A model generated the notes under the pieces. The model did no database searches. It had not been told where the DNA came from and worked only from the letters and a program-made list of their open reading frames with translations. Position numbers and translations under genes: made by a program. Shown one piece after another: positions 8,327 through 16,994 of a stretch of 56,272 nucleotides of DNA. Where the stretch lies: the NCBI GenBank assembly GCA_017861315.1, contig JAGFXP010000009.1, forward strand, positions 1-56,272. Direction: 5' to 3'. The first letter of the stretch is position 1; every line of letters begins with the position of its first letter. The stretch is from Bacillota bacterium (lineage in GTDB: Bacteria > Bacillota > Clostridia > Clostridiales > Clostridiaceae).

Positions 8327-8986
8327 ATGAACAAGAGAACTATAAAGAAACATAGAAGCATGAGCTATTTCATAGATGCAGCTGCAAAGATCATGGACGA
8401 AGAAGGCATAGATTTCGTGACCATAAGGAAGGTGTCCGACCTTGCCGGCTATAACAGCGCCACCCTGTACAACTACTTCAAGAGCCTGGACGAGCTTATA
8501 TTGTACGCCTCCATCAGACATCTGAAGGAGTACACCCTCACCCTTCCAAAGTTCTTGGAGACTGCGAAGGACAGCGTAGACAGATACATCAGGATATGGG
8601 ACTGCTTCTGCAGGTATTCCTTCGCGAGCCCGCAGGTGTACAGCAACATATTTTTCGGCAAACATACTGGTTCGATTCCTCAGATAATCGAGGAGTACTA
8701 CTCCATATTTCCGGAGGAGCTGGGAGAGCAGAGCGAGGAGCTCCTCTCCATGTTCATGGTGAGCGACATATACAAGAGAAACCTTGTGCTTGTATTAAAA
8801 ATGCATTCTGACGGCTTCGTGAGGCAGGAGGACGTTGAATCCATCAACGAGATGTCCGTACTGCTATACTACGGCATGCTTACGCGGATATTGAATTCTG
8901 ATGAAAAGCCGGACATAGACGATGTAACTGGCAGAACGCTCAGCTACATAAAGCAGATCCTGAAATCGTACCTTATTAATGTATAG
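8327..8986 (+). CDS. TetR-family transcriptional regulator
   Basis: 219 residues with an N-terminal TetR helix-turn-helix (about residues 12-58: AAAKIMDEEGIDFVTIRKVSDLAG then SATLYNYFKSLDEL) and a ligand-domain-like remainder of no specific family. The frame is open further upstream, but ATG 8327 is preceded by CTGGAGG at good spacing, so I start at MNKRTIKKH. It is divergent from the grd operon with paired palindromes in between, which suggests it controls betaine reductase expression; the effector is unknown. Confidence 0.88.
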   Translation: MNKRTIKKHRSMSYFIDAAAKIMDEEGIDFVTIRKVSDLAGYNSATLYNYFKSLDELILYASIRHLKEYTLTLPKFLETAKDSVDRYIRIWDCFCRYSFASPQVYSNIFFGKHTGSIPQIIEEYYSIFPEELGEQSEELLSMFMVSDIYKRNLVLVLKMHSDGFVRQEDVESINEMSVLLYYGMLTRILNSDEKPDIDDVTGRTLSYIKQILKSYLINV

Positions 8987-9031
8987 CGCAAAAATCAGGT
9001 TGCCTTTCAAACAGAGTCATAAAAATGCTAT

Positions 9032-9081
9032 AAAAAGGGACTGCCGCTGCATCAGATGATGCAGCGGCAATCCCTTTTTTA
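9032..9081. terminator. Strong bidirectional terminator hairpin (repeat copy A)
   Basis: AAAGGGACTGCCGCTGCATCA and TGATGCAGCGGCAATCCCTTT form a stem of about 20 bp with one or two mismatches, with T-runs on both strands. It can end the tetR transcript (plus) and the candidate RNA of 9032-9220 (minus). It belongs to the roughly 80-bp sequence repeated at 11132-11213. Confidence 0.85.
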
Positions 9082-9116
9082 AATCTAATATCCTATATGA
9101 CAGGCAACCAATTTTT
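9032..9116. repeat. Direct repeat copy A flanking the accessory cassette
   Basis: Hairpin plus tail (AAATCTAATATCC, then ATATGACAGGCAACCAATTT) that recurs at 11132-11213 with roughly 90 percent identity by eye. The tail is best conserved; differences cluster in the hairpin loop and next to the T-run. Confidence 0.8.
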
Positions 9117-9366
9117 TCCTTGAAATTGGAATTGAAGTTGATTGCAAATTCGGCATTTCGGTCCTCCCAAAGAAGACTCTCTTGGCCATTCGGACGAGTA
9201 GTGGGTAGCCTTGCGAAACCGCCATATTATACATGCGCTCTAATTTTATTGTTTCAAAGACAAAAGTTCAGCAAATAATTGAAAAATCCTTTTAACAAAA
9301 AACCACTGCGCTTTAACATATAAATATAGTTCCAAAAGGTATTAAAGAGAGAATGTTAAATCCTAC

Positions 9367-10086
9367 TCAACCTTTTTTCTCTCTTATCATTGCCTCCTGT
9401 TTCCTTGCCTTTGGCATTTTTTCTATAGCATACCTTAATGCAGTTCTAGGCATTATGTCTCTCTTGCTTAACACATACTGGTATACATCATCTTCATACT
9501 TGGTGCACAAAGACTTCAGCATCCAGCCATACCCTTTTTGCACTAGATCATCAGCATCCAACAATAAATTATCTGCAATTTCAAATATGTCTTCTTTAAA
9601 TAGACCCTTTTTTGCTGGTATTATAAGAGATACAGCTGACGCTCGCCTAACCCATCTATTTTGGGATTTCGTCCAATATTTTAATTTTTCTATATACAAT
9701 GGATACATTTCCAAGAATGTTCCAACAGTGTGGTTACATAAAGTATCACAAGATGCCCAGTTGGTCACATATTCATTTACCCACCTTTCAAACAGAGGAA
9801 AATCATCTTCAGAGTACTGTTTATTAATCGCATATGCCCAATTGCAAGCAATAAAAGATTCCTCCATTATTCCGGAAATCCACAGTTGTTCACATAAATC
9901 AAATATTTCTTTTTTGGAAAGTTTTTCGATACTTTTAAATACCTGTTTGGAAATCTTCGTAACTATTATGGTTTTAACACCATATAGCCTCACTTCTTCC
10001 TTAAAAAATCTTTTACCACTTTCCTTCGTCGTTTCGTCTGAATTATTGATTAGTTCATGCCTTACCTGTTCTATTATATTTGACAT
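9367..10086 (-). CDS. DNA alkylation repair protein, AlkD-like HEAT-repeat glycosylase
   Basis: 239-residue all-helical protein of the AlkC/AlkD superfamily, which removes N3- and N7-alkylated purines. Residues known to be functional in AlkD are recognisable: the Trp and Asp of NWASCDTLCNHTVG, the Arg of WVRRASAVSLI, and the Trp of QKGYGWMLKSL. Base and codon use are more AT-rich than in the flanking housekeeping genes, and the gene lies between the two direct repeats, so it is probably horizontally acquired. Its start overlaps the preceding small ORF by 32 bases. Confidence 0.88.
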   Translation of the reverse strand: MSNIIEQVRHELINNSDETTKESGKRFFKEEVRLYGVKTIIVTKISKQVFKSIEKLSKKEIFDLCEQLWISGIMEESFIACNWAYAINKQYSEDDFPLFERWVNEYVTNWASCDTLCNHTVGTFLEMYPLYIEKLKYWTKSQNRWVRRASAVSLIIPAKKGLFKEDIFEIADNLLLDADDLVQKGYGWMLKSLCTKYEDDVYQYVLSKRDIMPRTALRYAIEKMPKARKQEAMIREKKG

Positions 10087-10255
10087 ATCCTACCCTTTCA
10101 TACTCTTTCATATTTTTATCCAATTCTTTCGTTGACTCTTTAACTGAATTTATTATATGTAATTTACCTCCTCGCTTATGGAAGTTATCCACATTCCAGT
10201 CAGCATATTCTGTTGCCTCGATTTCGCAGTACTTCTGAATTACTTTCGCTTTCAA
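10055..10255 (-). CDS. Small hypothetical protein
   Basis: 66-codon frame starting MKAKVIQKYCEIEATEYADW, charged and without membrane segments; no family recognised. It lies just upstream of, and overlaps by 32 bases, the AlkD-like gene in the same direction. No strong Shine-Dalgarno is visible before its ATG. It may be a genuine small cassette gene or the remains of a longer one. Confidence 0.35.
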   Translation of the reverse strand: MKAKVIQKYCEIEATEYADWNVDNFHKRGGKLHIINSVKESTKELDKNMKEYERVGYVKYNRTGKA

Positions 10256-10290
10256 ATCTCTACAGATAAATGGGTATCATATTATATTAC

Positions 10291-10770
10291 TCATTCATCA
10301 ATATCCTTATACATATCATCAATCTGTTTTTGTCTTCTTTTATTCAATTGATAAAGAAGTTCAAAGACTATAAATGAAGCAATTAAACCGCAAGCAAAAG
10401 TTATAAAACTTGTAATTGTAATTTCAACAAATCCCCCCATTTTCTCCAATCCAAAGTTGATCGTATTAAGGGTTGTTGTAATGACTGCGATGGTAAGACC
10501 ACTAACGACACTATTAATTATAACCATTTTTTGCCCATTATTGTTTTGAAATAGATTATTACCCACAAAAATATTTCTAATTACAACATAGAATGACGCT
10601 ACCATAAAAAGAATCAATTCCACTGCATACTGTGAAAAAGGAGCCCCGATTAAAAATTGTTGAATTAAAACAGAGATAAGCAAACCATAAAATACTATTC
10701 CAAAAGCATCATTCCCTATCTTTCTTTTTTGTAAAACTAATCTTTCATCTTGAGTATTCAATTTTTTCAT
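10291..10770 (-). CDS. DUF6773-like integral membrane protein
   Basis: 159 residues with about four hydrophobic helices (around residues 22-42, 48-68, 82-102 and 115-138) and a charged C-terminal tail, QLNKRRQKQIDDMYKDIDE. The N-terminus (DERLVLQKRKIGNDAFG) is like the DUF6773 family. Such small membrane proteins are commonly paired with a short XRE regulator, and here the start follows the regulator's stop by 3 bases. Function is unknown. Confidence 0.7.
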   Translation of the reverse strand: MKKLNTQDERLVLQKRKIGNDAFGIVFYGLLISVLIQQFLIGAPFSQYAVELILFMVASFYVVIRNIFVGNNLFQNNNGQKMVIINSVVSGLTIAVITTTLNTINFGLEKMGGFVEITITSFITFACGLIASFIVFELLYQLNKRRQKQIDDMYKDIDE

Positions 10771-10773
10771 TAT

Positions 10774-10968
10774 CTATGCCTCCCAAAATAAATCATTTAA
10801 AGTTTTATCTAATGCTTTGCAAATCGCAATACAAAGATTAAGTGTGGGATTATAGTCACCCGCTTCTATTAAACTAATTGTTTGCCTCGTCACTCCAACT
10901 GCTTTTGCTAAATCTTCTTGTCTCATATCGCATTCCATACGTGCTATTTTCATACGTTTGTTTTTCAT
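10774..10968 (-). CDS. Short XRE-family DNA-binding regulator
   Basis: 64 residues, essentially one lambda-repressor-type helix-turn-helix: MRQEDLAKAVGVTRQTISLIEAGDYNPTLNLCIAICKALDKTLNDLFW. Such 60-70-residue regulators are typically coupled to a small membrane protein. It is preceded by AAGGAGG and a consensus promoter, so it is probably the first gene of the cassette and likely autoregulatory (inference). Confidence 0.9.
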   Translation of the reverse strand: MKNKRMKIARMECDMRQEDLAKAVGVTRQTISLIEAGDYNPTLNLCIAICKALDKTLNDLFWEA

Positions 10969-10990
10969 ATAACTCCTCCTTATATTGCAC

Positions 10991-11019
10991 AGTATAATAC
11001 ATACAACACATTATGTCAA
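10991..11019 (-). promoter_or_regulatory. Consensus promoter of the XRE cassette
   Basis: On the minus strand TTGACA (11014-11019), a 17-base spacer and TATACT (10991-10996), 22 bases upstream of the XRE start. The nonamer TATATTGCA occurs on both sides (10981-10989 and 11023-11031), possible binding sites for the regulator. Confidence 0.7.
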
Positions 11020-11131
11020 TTATATATTGCATTTACTCAATAAATTACTTTTATGCGCCTCCGATGTGTTTTGTGAGTACAACTCTGACAGTGGCACATA
11101 AAGGCAATATAGCGCCTACTGGCATTAACCT

Positions 11132-11213
11132 CAAAAGGGATAGCCGCTGCATCATCTTATGCAGCGGCTATCCCTTTTCAAATCTAATATCCAATATGAC
11201 AGGCAACCAATTT
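11132..11213. repeat. Direct repeat copy B with terminator hairpin downstream of uraA
   Basis: AAAAGGGATAGCCGCTGCAT and ATGCAGCGGCTATCCCTTTT form a perfect 20-bp stem, followed by the tail CAAATCTAATATCC and ATATGACAGGCAACCAATTT shared with 9032-9116. On the minus strand it lies 14 bases after the uraA stop and should terminate that operon. Confidence 0.85.
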
Positions 11214-11226
11214 ATACCAATTTATT

Positions 11227-12528
11227 CTATATATCTGCAACATTTTCCTGCTGCTCTGTCTTGCTCTTCTCCGGAAGGATTAGGTTGAGTACTATTCCGA
11301 CTAGAGTTGCAAGGGCAACTCCAGCTATCTCTACGTCAGAACCAAGGAACTTGAATTTGACCGCAGCTCCGCCTATGCCTGTTACTATTATTACTGAACA
11401 GAGTATAAGGTTTTTCTTTGTGCCGAAATCTATCTTGTCCTCGACGAAAATCCTAAATCCGGAAGACGCTATTATTCCGAACAGGAGTATGCTTATGCCA
11501 CCCATAACCGGCATAGGCATGTTCTCAATGACTGCGGCTACCGGTCCGATGAAGGACATTACTATCGCAAGGATTGCTGCTCCGCCGATGACCCATACAC
11601 TGTAAACCTTTGTTATGGCAAGCACTCCAATGTTCTCGCCGTAGGTTGTATTAGGAGGACCTCCAACAAAGCCTGCGAATATGGTAGCAACGCCGTCTCC
11701 CAATATGGATCTGTGGAGTCCCGGATCCTTTGTGAAATCACGGCCTACTACGTTGTTTGTTACGTATACATGCCCTATGTGCTCTGCAAGGGTTACAAAG
11801 GATACAGGCGCCATGAGCATGATGGCATTCCAGTTGAACTCAGGCAGCATAAACGGCGGCAGCCTGAATAGAGATGTGCTCGCTATGGTCTGCAGCGCAG
11901 CCTGCGGTATTATCCCCAGAATAAGGGATGCTACATAGCCTGTTATCATGGCTATGAGTATCGGGATGACTCCGAGGAACCCCTTGAAATACATGCTTCC
12001 CAGAACACCTACACCAAGTGTAAGCATGGAAACCAGGATCCATGCCCATCTTGGCACATTCGCCATTGCGTCGGTAGTGAACCCTGAATTGAGTCCTGCC
12101 CAGTTGATTGCTACTCCAGCCAGTGCAAGTCCGATGACTATGACTATGGAGCCCACAACTACAGGCGGAAGCGCCTTGTTGAGCCATTCAATGCCGAAAT
12201 GTTTTATTATGAATGCAACTATTACATAAACTGCGCCAGCTCCGATTACTCCGGAAAGCATGGCATTTGGACCGTAGCTCGCAGACGCCACAATCATTGG
12301 TCCAATGAAGGCGAAGGATGAGCCTATGTATGCAGGCAGCTTTGCTTTTGTGCAGAGTATATACAGAAGCGTTCCGCATCCGCTGCAGAACAATGCTATG
12401 GACGGGCTCATCCCCGTAAGTATCGGAACCAGGATAGTTGCGCCTACCATAGCGAAAAGATGCTGGAAGCTTAGCGGGATAGTCTTTCCTATGGAGACTC
12501 TCTCCTCTACATCAATATAATTTTTCAT
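11227..12528 (-). CDS. uraA: Uracil permease (NCS2 family)
   Basis: 433-residue polytopic membrane protein of the NCS2 nucleobase transporter family, very probably a uracil:proton symporter. Typical sequence includes the N-terminal SFQHLFAMVGATILVPILTG, SGCGTLLYI and the GGPPNTTYGENIGVLAITKV motif of the substrate-binding core. It follows pyrR by 36 bases behind a PyrR attenuator, so it should be repressed when UMP is abundant. A terminator lies just downstream. Confidence 0.95.
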   Translation of the reverse strand: MKNYIDVEERVSIGKTIPLSFQHLFAMVGATILVPILTGMSPSIALFCSGCGTLLYILCTKAKLPAYIGSSFAFIGPMIVASASYGPNAMLSGVIGAGAVYVIVAFIIKHFGIEWLNKALPPVVVGSIVIVIGLALAGVAINWAGLNSGFTTDAMANVPRWAWILVSMLTLGVGVLGSMYFKGFLGVIPILIAMITGYVASLILGIIPQAALQTIASTSLFRLPPFMLPEFNWNAIMLMAPVSFVTLAEHIGHVYVTNNVVGRDFTKDPGLHRSILGDGVATIFAGFVGGPPNTTYGENIGVLAITKVYSVWVIGGAAILAIVMSFIGPVAAVIENMPMPVMGGISILLFGIIASSGFRIFVEDKIDFGTKKNLILCSVIIVTGIGGAAVKFKFLGSDVEIAGVALATLVGIVLNLILPEKSKTEQQENVADI

Positions 12529-12564
12529 AATTTCCCCCCGTGAATTTCTAGTTATTTGATTTTT

Positions 12565-13243
<679 letters not shown>

Positions 13244-13278
13244 ACTCGATATTTAACCACAAATATCTTAGCATACTG

Positions 13279-14214
13279 TTAACATTTTTTCAACTCATTT
13301 TCCAGTATTCCCAGCACCTTGACGAAATAGTCAGGCAGCGGCGATTCAAACTCCACATATTCGTTCCTTGAAGGGTGAATGAATCCCAGTTTCTTTGCGT
13401 GCAGGAGCTGCCCTTCCAGCTTGAACCGCTGTTTCTTGTGGCCATACACCGGATCACCGACAACAGGATGGCCTATGTGTGCCATATGCACCCTTATCTG
13501 ATGTGTCCTGCCTGTTTCGAGCACGCATTCCACAAGGGTATGGGCCCTGTAGCGTTTGACAACCCTGTAATGGGTGACAGCCCTTCTGCCTTCCCTTACC
13601 ACCGCCATCTTGATCTTCTCCGCCGGATGCCTTCCAATCTGCGTATCCACGACTCCCTCATCCTGCTTGATCACGCCTTCAACGAGCGCGTAGTAAACTC
13701 TCGTCATCGTGTGCTCCTTGAGCTGGTGGGCCAGGATGTTGTGGGCGTTGTCGTTCTTAGCTATTACCAGTATGCCCGAAGTGTCCTTGTCTATCCTGTG
13801 GACTATTCCGGGTCTGAGCACTCCGTTTATGCCCGAAAGGTCCGTGCAGTGCTCCAGCAGTGCGTTGACAAGCGTCCCGCTGTAGACTCCCGATGCAGGG
13901 TGCACCACCATCCCCTGCTTCTTATTGACAACCACCAGGTCGGAATCCTCATACAGGATTTCCAGAGGGATCTTTTCCGGCTTCACGTTCATCGCCTCTG
14001 GCTCAGGAATTGTAACGCATATGACGTCTCCTTCCCTGACCGGATAGTTGCTCTTTTTTATGTTCCCGTTCACGAGTACGCCGCCTTTTTCGATCATCCC
14101 CTGGATGTATGACCTGGATTTGCCCTCCAGCAGCCCTGAGACGTATTTGTCTATCCTTGTTCCAGCATCCTTTTCCTCAACTCTAAACTCCATCTTTTCT
14201 TCCATCATTCTCAT
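13279..14214 (-). CDS. rluD: RluD-type 23S rRNA pseudouridine synthase
   Basis: 311 residues: an N-terminal S4 domain (RIDKYVSGLLEGKSRSYIQ, about residues 19-80) followed by an RluA/RluD pseudouridine synthase domain with the catalytic motif H-R-I-D-K-D-T-S-G. The family isomerises uridines of 23S rRNA. Several ATGs are clustered at the start (14214, 14208, 14205, 14193) and I cannot choose confidently. The first overlaps the lspA end by 32 bases, suggesting translational coupling. Confidence 0.92.
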   Translation of the reverse strand: MRMMEEKMEFRVEEKDAGTRIDKYVSGLLEGKSRSYIQGMIEKGGVLVNGNIKKSNYPVREGDVICVTIPEPEAMNVKPEKIPLEILYEDSDLVVVNKKQGMVVHPASGVYSGTLVNALLEHCTDLSGINGVLRPGIVHRIDKDTSGILVIAKNDNAHNILAHQLKEHTMTRVYYALVEGVIKQDEGVVDTQIGRHPAEKIKMAVVREGRRAVTHYRVVKRYRAHTLVECVLETGRTHQIRVHMAHIGHPVVGDPVYGHKKQRFKLEGQLLHAKKLGFIHPSRNEYVEFESPLPDYFVKVLGILENELKKC

Positions 14215-14671
14215 CTTTTCCTTCTTTTGTTTCTTCTTTTATCAGATACAGGAGCAGCAGTCCGGTTCCCGCTACCAGTGTCATGTCTGCCACGTTAAAG
14301 GACGGAAAATAGTAGACATCCTTGTAATGGAACATGATGAAATCCACGACATAGTTGTAGACGATCCTGTCATAGAGGTTGCCAAGCCCTCCGCTGATGA
14401 TCATCGCAAAGCTTATCCTGAGAAGCCTGGATTCAGGCTTGTATCTCAGCAAGTAGTAGACCATTCCCAGGAGAACGATCATCGTAACTGCAGCCAGCAG
14501 ATAGACCCTGTTCTGGAATATGCCGAAGGCCGCCCCCCTGTTTTCCAGATAGGAGAGGCTGAAGAAGCCATTTATTATAACTATATCCCCTTTTCCAAGG
14601 AGCGATGCAGCCGCCCATATCTTGGTGATCCTGTCCAGCAGTATTCCCGCGATTATTATAATGAGTTCCAT
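14183..14671 (-). CDS. lspA: Lipoprotein signal peptidase (signal peptidase II)
   Basis: 162-residue, four-helix membrane aspartyl protease that cleaves prolipoprotein signal peptides. Both catalytic-Asp motifs are visible: GGLGNLYDRIV and F-N-V-A-D-M-T-L. ENRGAAFGIF is also typical. The C-terminus is unusually charged (KEETKEGKDENDGRKDGV). It overlaps rluD in a common firmicute arrangement. At least three candidate lipoproteins are encoded in this window. Confidence 0.95.
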   Translation of the reverse strand: MELIIIIAGILLDRITKIWAAASLLGKGDIVIINGFFSLSYLENRGAAFGIFQNRVYLLAAVTMIVLLGMVYYLLRYKPESRLLRISFAMIISGGLGNLYDRIVYNYVVDFIMFHYKDVYYFPSFNVADMTLVAGTGLLLLYLIKEETKEGKDENDGRKDGV

Positions 14672-14692
14672 TCAGTCACCCCCCCGGATATC

Positions 14693-15385
14693 CTATCTGT
14701 CTCTAAGCATAGATACCAGTATTTTTGTAGAATTCTCTATGGCGATAGGCTTGAATGTTTCGTAATCCATGTGGATGCCTATGTTTCCGTTGTCGGATAT
14801 CGACCTGATTATGACGAACGGGACATCGTTCAGGTAGCAAACCTGCGCAATGCTTCCGCCTTCCATCTCGCAGGCCAGAGCACCGAACTTCTCGCTCAGC
14901 CACTTGAGCTTGTCCGTATGGTTTATGAACTGGTCCCCTGTGACAATCCTTCCCACGAAGCAGTTGTGCTCCTTTATCCCTTCGCAGGCTATGATCGCCT
15001 TTTTGACCAGCTCTTCGTCGCAAGGGAATGCAAATGTGTCTACTCTAGGCACCTGGCCCAGTTCATCTCCGAAAGCGGTCGTGTCCATATCATGCTGAAC
15101 AAGGTCGTCGGCAACAACTATATCCCCCGGCATGACATTTTCGCCTGTTCCGCCGGCTATGCCTATGTTGACTATGCTTTTCACCTTGAAATCATCAATC
15201 AGTATCTGTGCGCAGATGCCCGCATTCACTTTTCCGATTCCGCTGACTACCGCAACTACCCTCCTGCCGAAAACCATTCCCGAATGGAAGGTCATCTTTG
15301 CCTTTTCAACCGTATGCTCAAGCTTCATGTGCTTTAGCAGCGGCTCAAGCTCTTCGCTCATTGCCGTAATTATTCCAATAACCAT
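14693..15385 (-). CDS. mtnN: 5'-methylthioadenosine / S-adenosylhomocysteine nucleosidase
   Basis: 230 residues. It hydrolyses MTA and SAH to release adenine in the methyl and activated-methionine cycles. Family motifs include IGIITAMSEELEPLL at the N-terminus, GTGENVMPGDIVVADDLVQHD, and EMEGGSIAQVCY followed by VIIRSISDNG. ATG 15383-15385 has GGAGG nine bases upstream; the longer frame lacks an equivalent site. It lies between divIVA and lspA, an uncommon place in the cluster. Confidence 0.95.
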   Translation of the reverse strand: MVIGIITAMSEELEPLLKHMKLEHTVEKAKMTFHSGMVFGRRVVAVVSGIGKVNAGICAQILIDDFKVKSIVNIGIAGGTGENVMPGDIVVADDLVQHDMDTTAFGDELGQVPRVDTFAFPCDEELVKKAIIACEGIKEHNCFVGRIVTGDQFINHTDKLKWLSEKFGALACEMEGGSIAQVCYLNDVPFVIIRSISDNGNIGIHMDYETFKPIAIENSTKILVSMLRDR

Positions 15386-15412
15386 GTTCTTCCTCCAAAA
15401 ATTATATTCCGC

Positions 15413-15445
15413 AAAAATATATCTCACCCGATGGATGAGATATAT
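15413..15445 (-). terminator. Terminator after the divIVA pair
   Basis: On the minus strand ATATATCTCA (15436-15445) pairs with TGAGATATAT (15417-15426), followed by a T-run. It closes the division-cluster transcript just after the distal DivIVA stop and before mtnN. Confidence 0.7.
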
Positions 15446-15449
15446 TGCC

Positions 15450-16319
15450 TCAGCTATTCTTAGTCCTTTTGTATTCCTCTATTGTTTCCTCTTTTTCGAA
15501 AAAGTCTTTTATGTCTTCGAAGCTCTCAGCTTCCTTAACGGCTTCACTGACGGCCGATGCCGCGCCCTTTTCAGCCTCGAAAAAGCTCTTTATGTCCTCA
15601 AAGCTTTCGGCCTCTTCAATGTCGCCCGATTCCATTTCCTCCTGGACTTCAGGCGTTTTCTGAAGCTCCTCGTAATGCTTTATGAATGCCTTGTCCATTT
15701 CATCGAAGGTATCCATCTGAAGCATCATGAACTCCTTGAACTTTGACCTGAAATTTATGTATTCTTCCTTGGTGGCGTCAAACTCGTCTATCACGAAAAG
15801 GACGTCCCTTTTTGCCTTGTCGATAATTTCCCTTGCAGACTCCTCAGCAGACCTGATTATCTCATCCGACTCGGAACGGGTTTTCTCCAGCATCGTTTCC
15901 GCTTCCCTGCGGGCATCCTGGACCGCGGCCTTGGCTTCGGCGATTATCCTCTCCGCCTCGGAGTGTGCGGCCTCTGCCGCTTCCTTAGCTTCCCTCAGGA
16001 GCCTGTCGCTTTGAGAGCGGGCAGCTTCATTTGCTTCCCTTATTATCCTTTCGGATTCGGAGTTTGCTCTTTCCTTGAGCTGCGATGCCGCATCCTGCGC
16101 AAGCACAAGGGTTGTCTGCAGGGCGTCCTCCATTTTCGCGTAATGCGCTATACTCTCATCCATCGACGCTACCTTCTGGTTAAGCGCTTCCAGCTCGCCT
16201 GTTACCGAGTCATAATCCTGAGCTATCATGCTCAGGAATTCCTCAACTTCCTCCTGGCTGTATCCCCTGACGCCCTTCTTGAATTCCTTGTTTTTGATTA
16301 ACTGCGATGTCAGTCTCAT
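15450..16319 (-). CDS. DivIVA-domain protein (long paralogue)
   Basis: 289 residues. The N-terminal DivIVA motif NKEFKKGVRGYSQEEVEEFL is followed by a long Ala/Glu/Arg-rich coiled coil. It probably senses negative membrane curvature at poles or septum and acts as a scaffold. The C-terminal region carries two near-identical copies of A-E-S-F-E-D-I-K-x-F-F-E separated by about 25 residues, a motif also ending the neighbouring paralogue. ATG 16317-16319 follows GGGGGTG; an upstream ATG in the same frame is less likely. The next gene upstream is a shorter paralogue, so this is a tandem duplication. Confidence 0.88.
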   Translation of the reverse strand: MRLTSQLIKNKEFKKGVRGYSQEEVEEFLSMIAQDYDSVTGELEALNQKVASMDESIAHYAKMEDALQTTLVLAQDAASQLKERANSESERIIREANEAARSQSDRLLREAKEAAEAAHSEAERIIAEAKAAVQDARREAETMLEKTRSESDEIIRSAEESAREIIDKAKRDVLFVIDEFDATKEEYINFRSKFKEFMMLQMDTFDEMDKAFIKHYEELQKTPEVQEEMESGDIEEAESFEDIKSFFEAEKGAASAVSEAVKEAESFEDIKDFFEKEETIEEYKRTKNS

Positions 16320-16373
16320 GTGAACACCCCCAATCAAAATAAATCCTTCATCGAAACGTATTTATAGTCCAGG

Positions 16374-16979
16374 CTAAGCCTCTTTTTCGAAAAATGTTTT
16401 TATCTCATCTATGTTCTCCGCTATATCCGAGTAGCTTGAATCTTCATTTGAATTCCTTGAAAATTCAGCAGCCAGAGCAGTCCCGAATTCCGCTTCGTCA
16501 ACGCTGTACCCTATGCTGTAGTGCTTGATGACTTCCTTCTCCATGTCGTCGAAAACTTCCAGTTGGGATTTCATGAAATTCCTGTATTTTGCCCTGAATT
16601 TATTGAATTCCTGCCTTGTCCTTTCGAATTCTGCATTTATTGCTATGACATCATTATTCGCCTTGTCGATTATCTTCTTTGCAGTCTCGTTGGCAGTCCT
16701 TACTATGAGTTCTGCTTCGGTTTTTGAATTCGACCTTGCCTGCTCTGCAGCATCCTGAGCCATAACCAGCGTGTTCTGTATGGTTGTCTCCATCTTCCTG
16801 TAATGTTCAAGCCTTTCGTCTACGGCTGCCACCTTTTCCTTCAGGACGGAGTTTTCCTTGTAAAGCGCTTCATAATCCTCCGCTACCCTGTCCAGGTATT
16901 CGTCTACTTCCTCCTGGTTGTAGCCTCTCATTCCCTTCTTGAATTCCTTGTTTGTGATTTCCATTGAAGTTATTCTCAT
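16374..16979 (-). CDS. divIVA: DivIVA-domain protein (short paralogue)
   Basis: 201 residues with the DivIVA N-terminal motif (EITNKEFKKGMRGYNQEEVDEYLDRVAEDY) and a coiled coil to about residue 150. The C-terminus ends I-K-T-F-F-E-K-E-A, matching the repeated tail motif of the paralogue downstream. ATG 16979 is chosen for AGGGGTG upstream; GTG 16988 is possible. It sits 15 bases after ylmH, the position usual for firmicute divIVA. Confidence 0.9.
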   Translation of the reverse strand: MRITSMEITNKEFKKGMRGYNQEEVDEYLDRVAEDYEALYKENSVLKEKVAAVDERLEHYRKMETTIQNTLVMAQDAAEQARSNSKTEAELIVRTANETAKKIIDKANNDVIAINAEFERTRQEFNKFRAKYRNFMKSQLEVFDDMEKEVIKHYSIGYSVDEAEFGTALAAEFSRNSNEDSSYSDIAENIDEIKTFFEKEA

Positions 16980-16994
16980 TATGTACACCCCTAA

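Larger units (their letters stand above)
9032..9220 (-). ncRNA. Candidate structured non-coding RNA
   Basis: The 8987-9366 gap has no convincing protein gene. On the minus strand a TATAAT (9226-9231) is followed by about 190 nt that end at the strong hairpin with T-run at 9032-9081. Nested helices are visible: CCAAGA/TCTTTGG (around 9170-9188) enclosed by GTCC/GGAC, then an A/T-rich linker and the terminator. The GC-rich 5' half (about 9155-9225) contrasts with the AT-rich cassette beside it. A 23-codon ORF inside it (9085-9156) has a good GGGAGG, so a small protein is an alternative. Size and style recall abundant clostridial RNAs such as raiA, but I cannot confirm a family. The rest of the gap (9232-9366) shows nothing recognisable. 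Confidence 0.4.

Noticed and set aside
9085..9189. 34-codon or 23-codon peptide gene in the candidate RNA
   Set aside because: A ribosome-binding site exists for the shorter one, but the peptide has no recognisable features and the helices fit an RNA better; kept as an alternative.
9353..10135. 260-codon plus-strand frame opposite the AlkD-like gene
   Set aside because: The minus-strand protein has the AlkD residues; the plus-strand product is a hydrophobic shadow.
14048..15337. 429-codon open frame on the plus strand
   Set aside because: It runs antisense across rluD, lspA and mtnN, which have clear catalytic motifs; the translation resembles no protein.
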